A stretch of 64,000 bases of DNA, taken from contig NC_046674.1 in the NCBI RefSeq assembly GCF_003369915.1, positions 4,216,001 through 4,280,000 on the forward strand, written 5' to 3'. Both the position numbers and the translations under genes were made by a program. This DNA comes from Drosophila miranda. Lineage: Eukaryota; Arthropoda; Insecta; Diptera; Drosophilidae. Position 1 is the first letter of the stretch. The number at the start of each line of letters is the position of its first letter. Positions 14,178 through 28,240 of this stretch are shown piece by piece. The notes under the pieces are model-generated. The model worked only from the letters and a program-made list of their open reading frames with translations, did not search any database and was not told the origin of the DNA.

Positions 14178-17100
14178 TGTCTGTGGCGCATCTAATGATC
14201 TTCTTAAGCACAACTAAGGGATGTATCTCTCTCTATTATATGTCCATTAAATACCATAGATACGGGGATAGCATCCAAAGGCAGTTTCGCTCTTTTTTAA
14301 TTGCTTTTGCGTGAGTGATTAAAATGGAGGATAACAGAACTTGGTTCTGTCATCTCTTTTTTTTCGAGTGGGGAAGGGGGGGAGAGACCTGTGTCACCAC
14401 CACGCAAATTAGGGAATTTGTGGCTTTGTTTTCTATGATGTTTTCTATGCATAAAATTACCTCATCAGTGGCTCTGTCGCTGGCTGGAAATTTAAATTCC
14501 GAACCAGCAAAAAAAAGCGATACAAAGATAGTTCGAAAAAAAAAAAAGGCAATGTCATAAATTCTTTTCTATGTGATTCGAATTTTATACCATTTTCATA
14601 CAAAAACGTCAGAGAGAGAGGGAGACAAAAGCAGAGAATTCTAAAGAAGCGATGGTTAGGATTCCCCAAGAGACAACAAAAGATTTTTCGAATAATCCAA
14701 AGTTGAGTGTAATTATTCTTCTGTTATTCAATTTATGACCATCTGAAAGTAGCTTCGTACGTTTTTCAGGGTATTATTTTCAAGATTTATGAACCTAAAG
14801 TAGTTTTTAGTTTTCCTTTAAAATATATTTTCAATATATTTCCGATGATCCTGGTGAGTGGATCTAGCTTTTGAGCTTTTTGATCTGAGCTTTTAAAAGT
14901 AGTTCCACTTCTAATCCATCAATCCACCTGCTAGCATTTGTTTTACGATCATTCCATTATTCAATTTGCATTTTTTTTGGATCCAAACTTGAACTCCAAA
15001 ATGAAGAGCTTCAATACAAATTGGCGGTTTGCTCTTTAAAAATGATTACCAAACATTTTGCCTGATTATTGTCCAAAAAGGCAGACATATAGCCATAAAA
15101 AGAAAAGAAAAAATCAGCAAGAGATCCACTAAAGAGGAGGAGGGAAACATTACATTCGGTAATACTTGGGGGCTCCATCGATGTCGGTGTCTTCGCTCGC
15201 CTTTTCATGGCTCTTATGAGTTTTGGTTTTGGTTTTGGCTTTTGCTTTTGTTGAAATCGAAATTGTTGCTGCTCCTCCACCTCCTCCATTCCGATGCCCC
15301 CGCCTCCACCTCCTCTTCCAACAGCTTTTTGTGCAAAAATTAGTCAATGTTTGGTTTTGTATTCAATGTTTCTTCTATTTCGACTTCCACTTCTCCGCTC
15401 CCTCTTGGTACATTCTTATCATCGGCTCTTCCCTTCCTCTTTCTACATTCATTCTCCTTCTTGTATGCCCCTTTCACCCCGTCACCACTCCTACACTCCC
15501 CCCCCCCCCCTCCGCCATTATTCTATTGCCATTATTTATGTGCCTTCACGCCCCCTCTTCCAGGCGGCACCCCCACCCGCTACGATCCGACACGGCATGT
15601 CGTGCATATTCCATGGCGTATTCTATGCTTCTTTTGATGACCTCATCATTGGACCGCCGCCGACTGCGACTCCGATACAGAGTCGGACTTTTTGGATCTC
15701 TCTATTGCTGCTGCCGCTCCCCCTCATCTCTCTCTCTCCCTCTCTCTCTGTCTCTCTTTTGGGCCATGTTTGAATCCCATTCGATTCGTTCTTTGGCAGC
15801 GGCGACCTCTGCGCATGCGCCACCGATTGCTACCGTATTTCACGCACATCTCTCTCGCTCTCCCCCTCTCTCTCTCTTTCCACATTCTCCATCTCTTTCT
15901 ACATTCTGCTGTCTTTTGTCTATGCAAATATTTTGTAGGGCGCCGCTTCAGCGATTTAATCCGCTTGTTTTTTTTTTGGTTTTTGGCCATGAAATGTTTT
16001 CCAATTCCCAATCGAATGAATGAATGAATGTCGCGCTTTCCCAGCCTTTCCTTTTCGTCGGGGCCCTGGGAAATTTTTCGGGGGCTTGGGTTTTAGGCCA
16101 GGCCTAGAGCTGCTGCCGGCCGAAACAAATAAATCCGTCAAATAATCAAACGATGACATCATGGAAATATAAATCTCTCTTTTTTGGGGCGACAAAAGCT
16201 GATGATGATCTTTTTGTTAAGCTTCTCCCTCAGCGCTCCGCAGCGTTCCACGGCGCTCCACAGCGGGATATCTCAGAGATACATATATTTCATCTTTCAT
16301 CCATCCACAGATGCCACAGATTCCGGCCCGCACTCCATAGATTTCTCTGTATTTTTTGGCACACAATAAAAATCAATTAAAAGTGAAAACATTTCGAAAC
16401 ATTCTTCCATCTTTAGGGTGGGGGGATGGGCGTTAATTTCGAATCAATTTTAATCGATTTCGAATGAGAACTAACTACAACTTCTGCTCTTCTACTCTGC
16501 TGCTACTCTGCTTTGGAGGCCGTTCTGGCTCTGGGAATTCATTAATTTTGCAGCCCAAAGAGGAGGCTCCAAGCGAGGCACGCGCCGTCTTTTAATTGTG
16601 GCATCATTAAGATTCGTTATGGCGGATATAGGGCCCCATTAAACCAAGCCAAAGAGCTCTACCTCTCTCTGGAGATGATGACGGAGTTCCAGAGTCCATC
16701 AAGCGGTTTCGTAGACTTCCTTTGATTGCGAGCCGGAGGAAGTGCCAACGAATCAGAGAGCAATCCCAGCTAACACTGTGACTAACATTAGTTAATTGAT
16801 TAGAAAAGAGAGGGATTCCAGAGCACTACCATACCTTCTGCAAGGCCCATCAAACAGAAACACACTTTGAAATGTTAATCGAATGACTGCCTTTCCCTTA
16901 TCCCAAAATCCCAATCTAAAGGTTTTCCACTTTCATACCGAATTCTTAGGATCGAAAGAGCCATTCTTACAATCTTTTGATACAAAACAGTGATCCGCAG
17001 ACAGTTTTCACTGGAATTCTCTGTCGAATTCCCTTCCGATTCCTTCTGTGGAACCTCCACTGATTAATGGCCTGCCATTACCCGGCGATCTGCCCACGAA

Positions 17101-20100
17101 AAGTGTCGCCCATTGAAACTATGACTTAATCAATGAATGATTTGCATATATACACGTGTGTCCGTGTTGTTGTGTATCCAAAATTGGAAGCTCAGCGAAA
17201 TGTGACTCATTCGCGATGGATGGATGGAGGGATCGGGTGGTGTGGTGTGGTGTAAAGGTGCCATGTGCTGGATATATAATATGTGTTCGTAGTACAGAGC
17301 CCCCTCTCTCTTATAGATATGGCATGACAAATACACTCCATACTCCACATCGTTTCCTCAAATATTTGCACAATAATTCCAATACTTTGAAGAACGCGCT
17401 TCAAATACATATTTCCAAAGGTGGGGATAGCAGTGAAGGGTTTTAAGGAGGGCTACCAAAACTCTTTCCATTCGGGCAACGGTGACGGCTTCCAAGAATC
17501 TTTTCACTGGGGCAAGGTCTTCTTCGTTTTCATTTCGCAGGAAGCCCAAAAGTCGCATTTCGTTATCGAGTTGTTCTCTTGGAGGCAGTACAGTGCGTTT
17601 CAGTAGGCTAAGGTTACATTACTAAACTCCACTGATAGCAGCACCCCACACTGCACTCCCCTCCCCTCCCCAGCCACGTTCGGGCCTCGTTCGCTGCTTA
17701 GTTTTTAATTAAAATGTACGCGGAACGACAATCAAACGATCGTCGAACAAGCTCTGGCTCTGGGAAACAATTCAATTTCGTTTTTTTGACAGCAACGAAA
17801 CGGAGGCAATATTTCAACAGAAAATATAGTCATCATTCCCGTACCAGAATTTGTATCTATCTATCTAGGGGTTCTGTTCTTCGATCTCTGTAATTGAAAT
17901 TGACAAAAAAAAAAAAAAGAAAGAAAGAAATCATGTGATAGGGCGAGACATAGAGAGGGAGAGATCTTAGCTTAGCCTCAGAGAATCTCCATCTCCCGCA
18001 TGGGAGCCGCTGTTTACTCAAGTGTTGAGGGAACGGGGCAGGGGGGGAATCGTTTGTGTTTAGACAACAGATAGCCTTGTGGCCCATCAAATGTTGTTAA
18101 CATTTTTCCATACCCATAATTCCTTGATAGCTTATGGATTTTAAATGAATCTCAAACGATTTTATGTGTTTTTGATGGCCCAGAAATCACTTTGATACCG
18201 CGTTACAGTTACAGTTACAGTGGAGAGCCCCAACCCTATTCGGTGCCCCAAAAATTGTTGCATTTCAAAAGGCACGTTGCGCAAACCACAAAAAAATAAA
18301 TAATAATAAAAAAAAAACAAAAATAAATTCAAGTTTAGAATTACACGAAACGAGAAATTCATTTTCGATGACTTTATGAGCGGATAGGGGATATGGTGCG
18401 GTTTCTCGCTGTTTGCAAAACATTTCACGAATAAATTATATTCGAGTGGAGTGGAGTTTGTTTTTTTTGGAAGAGGAACTTCAGCTAAAAATAGAGGGGC
18501 TCTCCAGTGTTTACCTCTCCCTCTGATGTTTCGTATGAAATTTGATTTTGGTTATCTTTTGGGAGTACGAATACTTGAATAATCTCCCTAAAGCTGCAGT
18601 TTTGCGGTGTCAGGATCAGCAGTATTCATTGAAAATTATCAAAACCGATCTCTAGGTTCACTCGCAAAGCCAAAACCTTTTCGAAAGAACACAACTCTAA
18701 TATTTTTAAAGAAATACCAACAAAAAAAGCCACAAAATTAGGCACATATTATTTGCAAAATGGGATTAAAACCAAATTTGTAGCGCCAGAAACGAAAAAC
18801 TTTGAAAAGGCTATCAAAAGCTTAGGCCTTTCTGCCTCTTGTGGAACCTTTTTCTCAGCTTTTTCTGGGGGCCCCTGGGAACAGACTCTTTTCTGCTGCT
18901 GCTGCCGGGTGGCCACCACCTGGGGGCCCTGCCCTGCCCCGCGCTTTCCTCTGTCTGGAAACGTGTTCCTGTGGCGGCGGCGGCGTATGCAAATTATTGT
19001 CAGCGTTGCCGCCTCGATGAAGTCTTTGCACTTCTCCTGCCCCTCCACCACCGAAAAGGGGCGGGCGTCATAATCAAAGCGTCGTAAATAAAAAGAGCAA
19101 ACAAACCGAAGACCGAAAATCAAAAGATCATAAGACTGCTGACTGCTGCCTGCTTCACGCTACAATGCTAAACAGCAGAACAGAAGAGAACAGACGAAAA
19201 ACAGAACAGCAATAGTAAACCGGTAAAAGTTACACAAACTAAAAATAAATTCAATTTTAAGAAGTTTTCAGGTGGCGAGGGCGGGCTTTGCTTCGAAGCA
19301 ATAAAACTTCAAAGCTCTCTCTTTGTTGCGGTACTCCTCGTGCTCGCTCTCGCTCTCTCGCGGCAGCTCCGTCTCCCTCCTGTCTGTCAGTCAGATCTGT
19401 CTCTCTCCTGTCTGTCTGCTGCTCTCTCTCTCTCTCTCTGCCGCTCTCTTTGGTGCAGCGGCAATGCCTGTGATGTCAGCGCTTAAGTAAATATTTTCCC
19501 CGATTTACGAGTAAGCGTGTAATTTGGTGGCGAACACGAGAGAGAGGTTGGGTTGTGCCGATAATTCTGTCAATTCTGTCGCTGATCGCAAGGTTAAACG
19601 CGGTGTTCCCAGCAGAAATGCAAATGTAAGACATGCTGTCAGTGGATTCCAGGAACGAGTCACGAGCTAGCGTCATCAGTGGTTTCTGGGAGGGCAAAGG
19701 CGGAGCGAGGGGGGGGGCTGCTCGCAGCTAATTAATCAAAAACGAGGCATTCAAGCTACACATTTCCATTCGCATTCTCTAATGATGATTCTTCCTCGCT
19801 CTCTGTCTGTCTCGCTCTCTAACAATGATTCTATCTCCCATAGCCGCTCTCTGACTCACTCTTTTCTAGCACTTTTGACATTCTGACATCATGCAGCTTT
19901 TTCCATCGATTCTCGCATGCATTCTGCACCGGCTGCAATCAATTTTTATCGCTGATAAGCTCGGTAACAGCACTTCAAAGATACAAATATGTACATACTA
20001 TATGTGCTATATATATGTACGTGAAGATACCCTCAACTATCTGCTAAGTCCACTCAATGGCCATAAATAAACCAAATATCAAACGAAAGAAGAAAAGTCA

Positions 20101-23100
20101 TAAATTGAGTGGACACAGCAACATTCCTTGATTGCGCGGAGTCACCTCTATTTCCGCTGGAAAACAGTCGAGTCGTTATTTCGAGGCCCCATTAGCAAGC
20201 AGCCGGCAGATAACATTGCAACTTTTTGTTTTACAGGCTGCAGAAAACAGACATTTCATTTGTGGCATCATCATCATCATCATCCACAATCATCAGAAGA
20301 GGCAGTGGCGGTGGCACAACCCTGAGAATGTCAACGATTTTTGGGCCTAAATGAATGGCCTTAACTGATCGCTTAGCCTCCACGCTCCTCTCCTCTCCTC
20401 CCCGTTAAATCCATGTGAAAGAACTGGAACGCATAACGCTCATACTCGTAACATAAATAACAGCAACAGCAAAAGCGAGAGAGAGAGAGAGAGAAAATAA
20501 AGCACAACAATTTATAAAATACGCCAAGGAATGCCAAAGTGAAAGAAGAGCCAAGCGGCCAAACCAAACCAAAAGCCGATAGCAAGGTAATCCACGTCGC
20601 GCCTCGAAACAGGGCTCAATCGGACACCGGGCCTACGCTACACCAAGAGAAATGGGTGGCCCAAACGCACTTGTTTGTACTGGATGTACTTTCATTTCAA
20701 AGTATTCTTGCAAAAGGTAGAGGAACACTCGTTTTCCCAAGCCATACACTAAATATTTTAAGAATAAATCGAAAGGTCATATCTGAGTATCTGAGTACAG
20801 CTTAAGCTAATATGATCATTATGATTGAATGACAGACACGGAAAAATCGAAAAAAAAAAATAATAATAATAATAAAACAAAATATGTACATATGTGCCCC
20901 AAATGGTATTATTCTTGGCTTACAGTTCTGAAGGTGAGGTGTTGAAGGAACGACAAACCCCTCATAAATACGAAATACTTTAAGTGCGTTTCTGTTTTTT
21001 CCCTCTGTAGGTCTCTGTCTCTCGGTCTGTCCGTCTGTAGGTCGGTCTCGTGTCTCGGGTCTTCGGCAGCCTTCACAGCTGTGTGTGTGTGTGTGCTTCG
21101 GTGGTGGATCTGGGGGCCGCCGCTTAAATATTTGGCATTTCTGCTTTTTGCTCTGTTACGCTTTTTGATTCCGATCGATGTACATGAATACGCGGCGATG
21201 TACATATGCAAACGAGAAGAGTGTGGAGAGAGGGGGAGGGGGAGGGGAAGAGGGAGCTCGAACGAAAACAATTTACGAGTAGCGCACATGCGCATTGTTC
21301 TTTGGGGTTCAGGCGGCCGCTGCAAGGCATACGAAATACGAAATCAATGCCCCCACACAGACACACGCACACACACAGACAGCCATGGAAATGGACATGG
21401 ACATGGGGCATGACCATCAACACCTTCTTCCCAGCAGCAGAAAGCAGGCAGAAAAAAACCAAGAACCAGCGGCACTTTTACGGCTTCATCTCCCCCTCTC
21501 CCTTTTCCCCTCTGGGGGCCGCGATCTTCTTCTTCTTCTCAATGCACCGACTAGCGGGATATCCATTAGTAATTACCATAGAGTCCCAGAGCCACACTGA
21601 TATACCCGCTCTACTCCGTTTTGCTTACTGGGTAAACCACTACGAAGAGGGGAAACCGAAAACAAAGAAAAGCAAAAGAAATAATTACAGGCAAAAAGAG
21701 TACGAAATTCTACCGCTTCGCAGACAGAGAGCAGTGCAAAGCGGAAACAAAGTGCGCAAAATGTAATTAATTGCCCCGAAGGCACAGCCACAGCCGAAGC
21801 CGAAGCCGCAGCCGCGGCCCACTACGACCGAAGAGATCCGATTCGCCGAAGAATCATATGCAGCGCAGCAGCAGCAGCGGTACGAGATGAATTTACGTAT
21901 ACACATACACACACACACATTCGTCTTGTACCTTTGATGCTATTACAGTGGGGAACAGAAGAATAAAATCGGTTGGAGTTTGAAATTTGGAAGCGGGCGT
22001 TACCGAAAGAAGCAACGATAGATGTACCGCACGATCGTCGATCATCTGGCCATATTTTGCACTTTACGTCTTATGTTCATGCCACGTGCTGTACATCCCA
22101 CTCTTGGTTCTGCTCTGCAGCGGAACGAGGAGTTTTGTTTGTTTATTGGTTTTGTCGATGATCTTCTCTTTTTTTTTTTTGCAACTTTAAAGCGAAATAT
22201 TTTGATTGGACCCGGGGTCCCCGAAACGGCAACAACACAAACAAACGGCTGAAAGAATTGCAAATTGTTGAACGCTTCGCAGACATGATTAAATTTGCCT
22301 GTGTGTGTGTGAGTTTTTGTTTTGTTTTCCAGAGATGACTCTCAGATGATTGGCAAATTGCTCAAAAAATTCAAGACTCGACTTCAAGGCTAAATATACA
22401 TAATTCTTGTTGTTGGCTTTGGCTTCATACACACACAAACACACAAAGAGAGACCCCGCCTGCTGATAAGATTTTCGGTTAGTTTTTTTCTAACCGGAAT
22501 TCCAGCAGGGCAGCCACTTCCGTTGTGGATAAGCCAGCTCCCACAGCTCCATCCTCGAGTGGGTTCCCCTGCTGACGATGAGCTTAAGCTTGAGGCCGAA
22601 ATAGAAACCACTCTTTGCACTTGACTGGAATTAGCCAAAATTCCAAAGGCATGTCATGGCATGGCCAAAAACGAGACAGCTACACAATAAATAAGCCTTA
22701 AATGTGGCAATTGTTTATGGCTCAAAGCTCCAAAAACTCGAAAGTAAAGCTAGACAGAGAGGGAGAAGAGAGGGAGAGAGAGAGAGAGGGAGCACTGTGA
22801 TTTGGGTGAGAAATTTCACTGAAAATCCAGTTTCAAGGTTGAACCAGTCGGTGCTGGTTCCCGGGAACAGATTTGACTGGGGATTGTAGTACGTACTTGC
22901 GTACGTTTAGTAATTGTTGCGGATCACAGCTGGCAGACAATGGGGGGTAGGGACTGGGGGTGGGGGTGTTACGGCCGGAGCATCTGGAACTTTGAACTAA
23001 ACTTTTAGCTAGAACCAATCGTTCTAGCAAGCTTCGCGATCACATAGAATATTTCCCTTTTTGTATTGTTCCGCCTAGAGATTGTTGCGTGGGGGTTAGA

Positions 23101-23886
23101 GCCGGGTAGCATTTCCTGGGACACAGCCAGATACTGTGTATATAGTTTTTGGACACATGCAGTCGTAGTCGTAGTCGCAGTCGTCGTCATCAACAGTCAA
23201 CAGACTTTGACTCTGACTAAAAAAAAAGAAAGCAAACTACTGCTGCCAGTGAGCCAAGTACTAAAGACCAGACACACACAGAGAAGGAGAGAAAGAGAGA
23301 GGGAGAGAGACAAAGAGAGAGAGGAAAACCAGTTTGAGAGCAAGTTTACTTTTTAGTGGCGTTGACGTTGTTTTTGTTTCTGGCTTATAGCCTTGAATGT
23401 GCATTTCATGTGGTTTTCTCCTTTTTTTTTTTTGGCGCGCACTCAGGAAAACAGAAAACAAGTTAAAGCCAAAGTTAGCCAAGTTTTTCCCCCAAAAAAA
23501 AAACCAAGAAAAACACTGTTTGATAGACAAGTGAAAAGAGACTGCCACCAGACAGCAATCCAAAGAGAGAGACAGAGAGAGAGAGGGAGATCGAGAGAAC
23601 CGTGTCTCTGTAGCGGCTATTTTCTAATTGCTTTTCCGAGCCATTTATTTGCATATCTCTGACACACTTGGCCAATGGTTGGAGCCAATTGGAACGAGTC
23701 TGAACGGGGCCTAAATGAGGTGCGGAATGTAGATATCAATTTCCAGACACAGATCCCCATTACTATTCAATCATCGTAGGACGACTGTATTCTCATTCTA
23801 AACTCAAATTTTGATGCGACAACTCAAAAACTGAATACAAAATTTCAGCACACAAGTGCCTCACAAGTCTAAAGCACCTTTAAGCC
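14178..23886. other. Large kst 5' intron, left part
   Basis: About 9.7 kb without a supportable gene. ORFs here are short and low-complexity, mostly Ser/Leu runs read from CT-rich tracts. It contains CT/GA tracts (15721-15760, 15850-15905, 19418-19450, 20478-20496, 22763-22793, 23281-23324, 23568-23592), a CAT tract near 20267-20285 and a TG tract near 21080-21096. Enhancers are likely in an intron of this size, but I recognise none. Confidence 0.6.
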
Positions 23887-24576
23887 ATGGAATCGGCCCC
23901 ATCGAGCAGTGGCACCGGCTGCAACGTCCCGGCTACGGACACTGAAGATACTGAAGGCCACGTGAGCGCAACAAATGCTGAGCAAAATAATGGACAGAGT
24001 GATTCGACTACCACTCAACTGGTTCCGGAGGAAGAGGGGGCTGCTGCCTCCTTCAGTTCCACATCGGACTCCTTGACGGGCAGTTCGCTGCCCAGTGGAA
24101 ACATTGCAGATCTGAACACTGACTCGCCGGCAGCTGGTGGCAGCTCAAGTGGTGCCGCGGATCGCGAACGCATCGATCCGTCCGTCTATGAGTGCAACAT
24201 ATGCTTCGACACCGCCAACGATGCCGTGGTCACCATGTGCGGGCATCTGTTCTGCTGGCCCTGCCTGCACCAGTGGTTCCTGAGGCGCCCCCTGGTGAAG
24301 CTGTGCCCCGTGTGCAAGGGTACGATTGACAATGACAAGGTCATACCAATTTACGGGCGAAATGCCGAGCATCAAGTGGATCCGCGCAACAGGATCCCCA
24401 CACGACCTGCTGGCCAGCGCCGAGAACCAATGACGGCTCGCTTCGGCCTACGTCGCCCCGGTGGCATTCGCATGCTCGTTGGCACTCCAACCGCGGAAAA
24501 CCAGGACGCACAGACACTTTCCAAGATGTTCATCTATGTGGCCTTGATCTGCATAGCTTGGCTATTCTTCTCATAA
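23887..24576 (+). CDS. RING-finger E3 ubiquitin ligase of the RNF5/RNF185 type, intronless, nested in kst
   Basis: 229-residue ORF without introns, antisense to kst inside its large 5' intron. The C3HC4 RING is complete: Cys103, Cys106, Cys118, His120, Cys123, Cys126, Cys140, Cys143 ([12 protein letters not shown] ... CPVCKG). It is followed by the conserved [18 protein letters not shown] and RPAGQR block of the RNF5/RNF185 family (fly CG8974 and CG32581), which anchors in the ER membrane and ubiquitinates proteins for ER-associated degradation. A hydrophobic C-terminal anchor is seen at about 214-228. The first ~95 residues are Ser/Thr/Gly/Glu-rich. Compared with the family, the stretch between the RING block and the anchor is short, and I see one clear membrane segment rather than two. 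The lack of introns and the nested position suggest a retrocopy. The ORF is intact, and AATAAA follows at 24771. The function of this copy is inferred. Confidence 0.85.
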   Translation: MESAPSSSGTGCNVPATDTEDTEGHVSATNAEQNNGQSDSTTTQLVPEEEGAAASFSSTSDSLTGSSLPSGNIADLNTDSPAAGGSSSGAADRERIDPSVYECNICFDTANDAVVTMCGHLFCWPCLHQWFLRRPLVKLCPVCKGTIDNDKVIPIYGRNAEHQVDPRNRIPTRPAGQRREPMTARFGLRRPGGIRMLVGTPTAENQDAQTLSKMFIYVALICIAWLFFS

Positions 24577-24770
24577 CTTGACAAAGACCGATGGAAAACG
24601 CACGCACGCACACACACACAATAACAACAACAACAACATCAAAAACAAAAACAAAAACAAAAACCATTGCTCCAACACTAAAGATTTGCACTCGATTACA
24701 CAGGTTGTGACGCGTGACGCCGCACAATATGATTGAATCACACACATTGCTAAGAGCTCTTGAAAAACTA

Positions 24771-24776
24771 AATAAA
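24771..24776 (+). terminator. Poly(A) signal of the nested RING gene
   Basis: AATAAA 195 bases after the stop codon, in an A/T-rich stretch; the first clear signal downstream. Confidence 0.5.
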
Positions 24777-27227
24777 TTAATTGTTAAATAAGATACATCA
24801 TTCAGATTGAACGTGTTTCCAGGGGGGTAGGTTCTCCGTTCCATCCATCGATCCTCTCCTTATCATTTTGGCAAGTGACATTGGCTATTTTTATACATAT
24901 ATATGTATATATATGTATATAGTATGTATGTACATATGTACATATGTGCATATACCATATTTCATATATAGATTCAACAGTAATCAATGATATTTTGTTG
25001 GACTATGTGCCAGGGAGATAAGGTTGAAATGGGCTAGAATCTATGTACATATATTTATAGTATTATATAGAATTTGTCATGGCATGGAAAGTGGAATTAG
25101 AGGGTGACATCCGTCAGCCAGCAGTCGACAGTCGACAGTCGACAGTCAACAGGTTGGAAAAGATTATAGATAGTATAGCTAGGAATCCCGACTGTATGGG
25201 CTATTTCCCCGAGATTAAAATCACTTCAGATGATAGATGTTGCACAAGATTTCAGGCATTTTTTCTATAAATTTTTGCCAGTACAAAATCAAATCAGAAT
25301 CTCATCGCACTGGCACTTCCTATAGCTACATAAATCGGAGTTGGAAAATCGTATAATACGAAAAATACGAGCAACAAGCACTCCACCACATACCACATCC
25401 AGCAGTTGCAAGTTCGGAAAGTCAATTGGCGCTCATCAAGCGTAGTGGAGATCGAGATCCCAGCCCCCTGCAGGGTCTCGTGGGGTCTCCAACCCTTTCA
25501 ATTAATTACAGGGTAATTTCAACTCCCCCTCATCGGCGGCACTTGAGCAATTACCATTACCATCATTCGAGAATGTTAAGGCTTTATCTTTCTGATTCCC
25601 ATTCCCGTCTCGTCTCGTCTCTTTGATTTCCCTTTTGAAATAATATCAAAAAATACAAAATAAACCTTCCGACAGAGATAAGAGTCAGCCCCGGACCAAA
25701 AGAGAAGAAAAAAAAAGAGTGTTCTAAATTCGTTTAATGGCTTTGATTGATTGGATCGGATTGGATTGGGGGGTAGGTAGTCATATAACCATATAATGCG
25801 GTGATTGATTGATTGACTCGCCGTGGAGCCGATTTTGAATGGAATAAACCAAAAGCATTCAAAACTCCAATTGGAAAAAGGAAAGGGAAACAAAGAACAA
25901 ATAAAAAGTACAGCGCACAAATTGCGCAAAATGCCAAAGAAGCGGAGAAGGAAAACCAAAAACATGCGGTGATCGCTAATTGAATACCCTTGCAGACAGA
26001 TCGCTCCCATAGATCGCTAAGTAGAACGAAGGCATGGCCAAAAACATATACTAGGCATATATAGTAGGTACCTTTGCGATCTGCCCTCTCTTCAAGGGAA
26101 ACGTATGTATGTATGTACATATGCCCGAAACTAAATATACTCTCTGTTTAAAGGGTATACAAAAGCAGCAGCAGCAACAAGAACAACACAGACACATACA
26201 TAGATGCATATGCATATGAATATCTATGCATGCATGTGCATGACTGTGTCTGTAAAAGAACATTCCAAAATGGACCAACGGGGGTCTCCGTCCTCTGCCT
26301 CCCTGCCAATAGGAATTGTATTTCGCCTGCAGTTGGACAAGCACTGGGGGAGTGTTGCTGCTGCTTGCGACTGCATTTTTAGTAATTTCTGCAGGGCATC
26401 TGTTTACAGGGGCGTTGGCATTGCATCTCCCCCTCTTTCCCCCCTTTCGCTCTTTCTACGAATCGCCTTGGCCTTGTTGTTGCCGACGCTGCTGCTGAGG
26501 CTGCGGCTGCTGCTGCTGTCGTTGGCCTCTTGGCTGACCCGTTAAGCGCGTAATTGAATTTAAACGGCAATTGTCTTGGCGAAATGCATTTACAGCAAAT
26601 TGCAAATCACAGCAACGCTGCGCCAGCGCCATCATCAGTTGCTCTCAAACTGCAGCTAACGGTACTGTAGAATGCTTAATGAACGAGCGAGCGAGCAAGC
26701 AGGCAAGCAGGCAAGCAGGCAAATGCCAAAGCGGAATGCGGTTTAAAAATAAACCAAGCCCAGAGCGAACGAGCGTGCGAGGGGCAGCGCTATAGAGAGG
26801 GAGACAAGCGAAGCCAAAACGTGCTTTGGCTAAGACCCTACTTAGCCTAGTTTACGACCAACAGCGAGTGAGAGAGAGAGCCTGGCTTTAATGACGTCGC
26901 AGACACCTGCACACTGACGCACAGATCGAGAGAGAGAGAGGGAGAGAGGGAGGTAGTGGGGGGCCACTCTCCCTGCATTACGTACTCCATATTTCCATCC
27001 CATCCCTCTTGCTTCCCTTCCCTTCGCTAATTTTACGAGCTGGCCACACGCACCCTTTCCGCGTATGTGTGTGTACAGTTTTAGAGTCAATCTCGATCCT
27101 CTGCACGCTTATGCAACACGTTGGGTTTATTGGCAGTAAAACCCATATTATTTGGTGCTTGGCTTGGCTTTACAGTTTACAGTGCCTCCCCTCGCATGCA
27201 CATTAATTCCATTCATTTTGCACTTAC
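24777..27227. other. Large kst 5' intron, right part
   Basis: No gene recognised. It has an AT-rich TATATG/TACATA stretch at 24890-24960, a short GTCGACA tandem at 25123-25150, GA tracts at 26866-26880 and 26927-26950, and CTG-type triplets near 26487-26520. Confidence 0.6.
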
Positions 27228-28240
27228 CTTTGACAGCCTCGTAGTATCCCAAATCCAGCGTGAATGATTTACGTTATAGTTCTGGCTTACACAAATATCT
27301 GTTGCGCCTCTCTTCTATCCTCTTGGGATCTCTCGCTCTGCGTAGATATCCTCTGCTGCTGCGCTGTGATCTCTCTCTTTCCTTGTTGGCTGCTGCGCGG
27401 CGGCGACGGCGTCTGCTGTTTAAATTTACATAAATTTCCTTTTTTATTTATCTTTCATTTACAATATTTTCACTTGATTTGGTTCTTTTTACGATCTTTC
27501 TCTTCTGATGCTGCTCTTTTCTTGTGTTCGTTAAGAAAAAGATGCAGAAGACGCGTAAGCCACGAAGAAGGTGGGCAGAAGGAGGAGAAAAACCGGAAAG
27601 TTGTTATTGTTGCTGCTGCGGCGGCGGCGGCGTTCTTAGCCTGTTTTTTGTTGTTTCTGTTGCTGTTGGTAGAAAAAGCCTCAAAAAAATTCTCTAAAAG
27701 AAATCAAAAGAATTGTAGTTTTGGTTTCTGTTTTCGGATGCTGTTTTTTAATTTATGCCAAAGAATTTTTGTCACTTGTAATGTTGCTGCCTGCCGCCTT
27801 CTGCTGCTGCGCGGCGACTGCGGCTGACCTTAATAGCAAATTCCAATGCACACACACACACACACACACAAACATGACATACAAGCCGCTTTCACACACA
27901 AACACGGTGCTGCGCAAAAACCAGCTTTGTAGGTTTTTTTGTTGGTTAAAATTTTTTTGGGCCAGCAATTAGAATTAGCCGCGTTTTAAGCACCGGCCTT
28001 AGAAGCGCAACAGCAGCAACAAGATCATCAGCAGCAGCACCATTTTCTAATTAGCACAGATACAAAAACACAACAAAAAATCAGGCTTAAACACACACCG
28101 AGAAAGAGATAGGGATTACGTTTGGTTAATGTCTTAGTAGCTGTTGGTACGGCGCACGGGATTTGTTGATTAACAATTTTTCATAAGTGGCGCGCTTTCG
28201 TCCGCGCGCACGTCTTGTTTTTTTTTGTTGTGGAAGCAGT
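27228..28240 (-). other. kst: Probable distal 5' leader exon and promoter region of kst
   Basis: A strong minus-strand splice donor (TCAAAG|GTAAGTG, last exon base 27228) lies downstream of an M1BP-type promoter motif at 28237-28247. No other minus-strand gene start is visible between the motif and the donor, so the natural target is kst, whose coding exons begin about 15.7 kb further on. The reading frame ending at the donor (GYYEAVK) has an upstream TAA and no ATG, so the exon looks non-coding. Its phase would still fit the 9824 exon; a transcript joined there would start at the ATG at 9762. The 5' boundary is inferred, and further leader exons cannot be excluded. The span is rich in CA, CTG and CGG simple repeats. 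Confidence 0.5.

Noticed and set aside
15223..16027. Several Ser/Pro/Leu-rich plus-strand ORFs up to 266 residues
   Set aside because: Produced by CT-rich simple sequence in the kst intron; three frames are open at once, which signals composition rather than coding.
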